A stretch of DNA of 64,000 nt from Prosthecobacter sp. SYSU 5D2 (GTDB lineage: Bacteria; Verrucomicrobiota; Verrucomicrobiia; Verrucomicrobiales; Verrucomicrobiaceae). Below the pieces are notes generated by a model. It was not told the origin of the DNA, searched no databases, and was given only the letters and a program-made list of their open reading frames with translations. Location: assembly GCF_039655865.1 (NCBI RefSeq), contig NZ_JBBYXL010000003.1, positions 525,375-589,374 on the forward strand. The letters are read 5' to 3'. A program made the position numbers and the translations under genes. Positions 62,766 through 64,000 of this stretch are shown here, piece by piece (within the stretch, counting starts at the first letter, position 1; every line of letters begins with the position of its first letter).

Positions 62766-63919
62766 TTCAACCCGGATGATGCAATAGGCGCGAGGTGTTG
62801 TGAGCGAAGGTATTGACGCTGTGTGGGATTGACACCTATGGCATGCTTCACCCTCATGGTGAAGCTACCCATTGAGTATTCTGACAAGCCGGTGACGCCC
62901 TTTGGCGGCATGGCGCTGATGAAGCGTTTTGTCGACCAGACCGGCATCCTGAAGCATCTGGCCACCCTGGACCTGCCGCAGGGAGGCTCCAACCGGGCTT
63001 ATGACCCTGTGCACATTATCGAGAGCTTCTGGCTGGGCATCTGGACGGGTGCCAGCCGCTACATCCACTGCGACTGGCTGCGGCAGGACCAGAGCCTGGC
63101 GGCGATCTTTGAGCATAAGACCTTGCCCAGCCAGAGCACCTACAGCCGGTTCTTTGGCAAGTTCTCCCAGGCGCGCAATACGGCGGTGTTCCCTCCGTTG
63201 CAGCGCTGGTTTTTCTCCCAGATCAGCGTGGGGGCCGTCACGGTGGACTTTGACAGCACGGTCATCACACGGGAGGGCAGCCAGGAAGGTTCCGCCAAAG
63301 GCTACAACCCCAACCGGCGCGGGCGCAACTCGCACCACCCTCTCATGGCCTTCATCAGCCAGACACGCATGGTGGCCAACGCCTGGCTGCGCCCGGGCAA
63401 CTCGGCGGCCTGCTCCAACTGCGTGGAGTTCATGCGCGAGACCTTCGACGAGGCGCTCCAGGGCGTGAAGGTGGGCTTGGTGAGGGCCGACAGCGGCTTT
63501 TACACCCACGAGATTTTAAGCACGCTGGAGCAGCGCGGCCTGGGCTACATCATTGCCGCACGAGCCTACGCCAACCTCAAAAACGAGATCCATGGCATGA
63601 AGGACTGGGTGGAGGTCTGCCCAGGCATCGCGGTCAAGGAGTGGCGGCATCAGCCCGCCGCTGCCGGGGCCAAGGCGCGGCGTCATATCGTGGTACGCAA
63701 GCAAGTCAGCCGCCGTCCACTGGCCGGAGGTAAGCTGCTCTTTGAGGATCTGCCCGACTACCGCTTCAGCCTGTATGTGACCAACCTGGAGCTGCCGCTG
63801 GACCAAGTCTGGAACATCTACAACAGCCGGGCGGACTGTGAGAACCGCATCCGAGAATTGAAGCAGGACTTTGGGCTGGATGCATTCTGCCTACAGGACT
63901 TTGAGGTGCAACGCAATTC
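62766..63919 (+). mobile_element. IS1380-family insertion sequence, interrupted on the right
   Basis: The left end is inferred near 62766 (TTTTCAACCCGGATGATGCA), where RAYT homology ends; I could not confirm an inverted repeat because the right end is not in the window. The transposase gene is cut at about 63919 by the end of an IS3-family element. The boundaries are approximate. Confidence 0.65.
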
Positions 63920-63941
63920 TGGACCGGTGTCGCTTAGTTAG
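62856..63941 (+). pseudogene. IS1380-family transposase, truncated by an IS3-family element
   Basis: DDE transposase of IS1380 type. It starts at ATG 62856 (MVKLPIEYSDKPVTPFGGMA; earlier starts at 62838 and 62823 are possible). Family features: VTVDFDSTVITREG (first catalytic Asp), LVRADSGFY (second Asp region), YRFSLYVTNL and WNIYNSRADCENRIRELKQD with the catalytic Glu. Normal proteins are about 430-480 residues and continue with an F-W/V-x-x-x-A-F-x-x-V helix; here the last family-like residues are FEVQRN and the final residues SGPVSLS come from foreign sequence, giving about 361 residues. It is therefore probably inactive. Confidence 0.85.
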
Positions 63942-64000
63942 TTGAGGTTGCTGTGCTGATTTTCAAACTGGTTGGGGGTGAGGTAGCCGAGGGCGGAGTG
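63920..64000 (-). mobile_element. Right end of an IS3-family insertion sequence
   Basis: The element begins at 63920 with TGGACCGGTGTCGC, a 5'-TG end as in IS3-family terminal inverted repeats, and continues past the window. It carries the end of the transposase gene on the minus strand. Its insertion into the IS1380 transposase gene makes an IS nested in an IS. Confidence 0.75.
63938..64000 (-). CDS. IS3-family transposase OrfB, C-terminal end
   Basis: Only the last 20 codons are in the window, reading HSALGYLTPNQFENQHSNLN then TAA. The H-S-A/S-L-G-Y-L-T/S-P-x-x-F-E motif is the usual C-terminus of IS3-family OrfB (DDE, rve_3) transposases. The rest lies beyond the right edge, so whether it is intact cannot be judged. 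Confidence 0.8.
   Translation of the reverse strand, partial: HSALGYLTPNQFENQHSNLN

Overview
The window comes from a GC-rich member of the Verrucomicrobia, most like the Prosthecobacter/Verrucomicrobium group. This is inferred from gene content: a Verru_Chthon cassette protein A, a paired DUF1592-type cytochrome-like protein and DUF1552 (HXXSHH) protein, a DUF1080 protein, a secreted ceramidase-like protein, and large secreted Ig-repeat proteins. I saw no tRNA, rRNA or CRISPR array.

Layout. 0-2.3 kb (minus): an ABC exporter (ATPase and ABC-2 permease) followed by a partial hypothetical gene. 2.5-6.5 kb (plus): a long FtsX-type permease and two small envelope proteins. 6.8-10 kb: clpB and a lipocalin (blc-like). 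10-12.8 kb (minus): a NarL-type two-component pair and a DUF1080 protein. 13-18.9 kb (plus): a complete RND tripartite efflux operon. 19-29.7 kb (minus): two tandem giant Ig-repeat secreted proteins, translationally coupled to an orphan Verru_Chthon protein A. 29.9-33.1 kb (plus): an AraC regulator and a kelch/PQQ double-propeller protein. 33.1-36.7 kb (minus): the DUF1592 and DUF1552 pair. 37.3-41.3 kb (plus): a third giant secreted protein and a sialidase. 41.6-50.4 kb: mostly housekeeping or single genes (argS, NUDIX, DinB-like, MOSC, a flavoprotein, DNA polymerase IV) and a ceramidase-like protein. 50.7-60.1 kb (minus): a six-gene Tol/TonB-like cluster (two TPR proteins, ExbB, two ExbD, and a TonB-like anchor fused to a squalene-cyclase-type toroid), followed by an esterase and an SMP-30 protein. 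60.5-62 kb: trpE. 62-64 kb: a mobile-element pile-up.

The most interesting signals are four. (1) Two copies of an inverted-pair palindromic element (41.4-41.6 kb and 62.1-62.3 kb), one of them 3 bp from a REP-associated tyrosine transposase (RAYT) gene. The hairpin stems differ between units but stay paired, as expected of a REP/BIME-RAYT system. (2) The RAYT gene appears truncated by an IS1380-family element, which is itself interrupted by an IS3-family element. (3) A protein with a TonB-like membrane anchor (S-x3-H) but an alpha-toroid in place of the TonB C-terminal domain, in an ExbB/ExbD/ExbD operon. (4) A shared C-terminal module of about 350 residues in three giant secreted proteins, two of them in one operon with Verru_Chthon protein A.

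The long secreted proteins, efflux operon, Tol/TonB-like cluster and secreted hydrolases together suggest a Gram-negative envelope and a polymer- or surface-oriented lifestyle. All functional statements are read from translated sequence and family knowledge; no database search was run.
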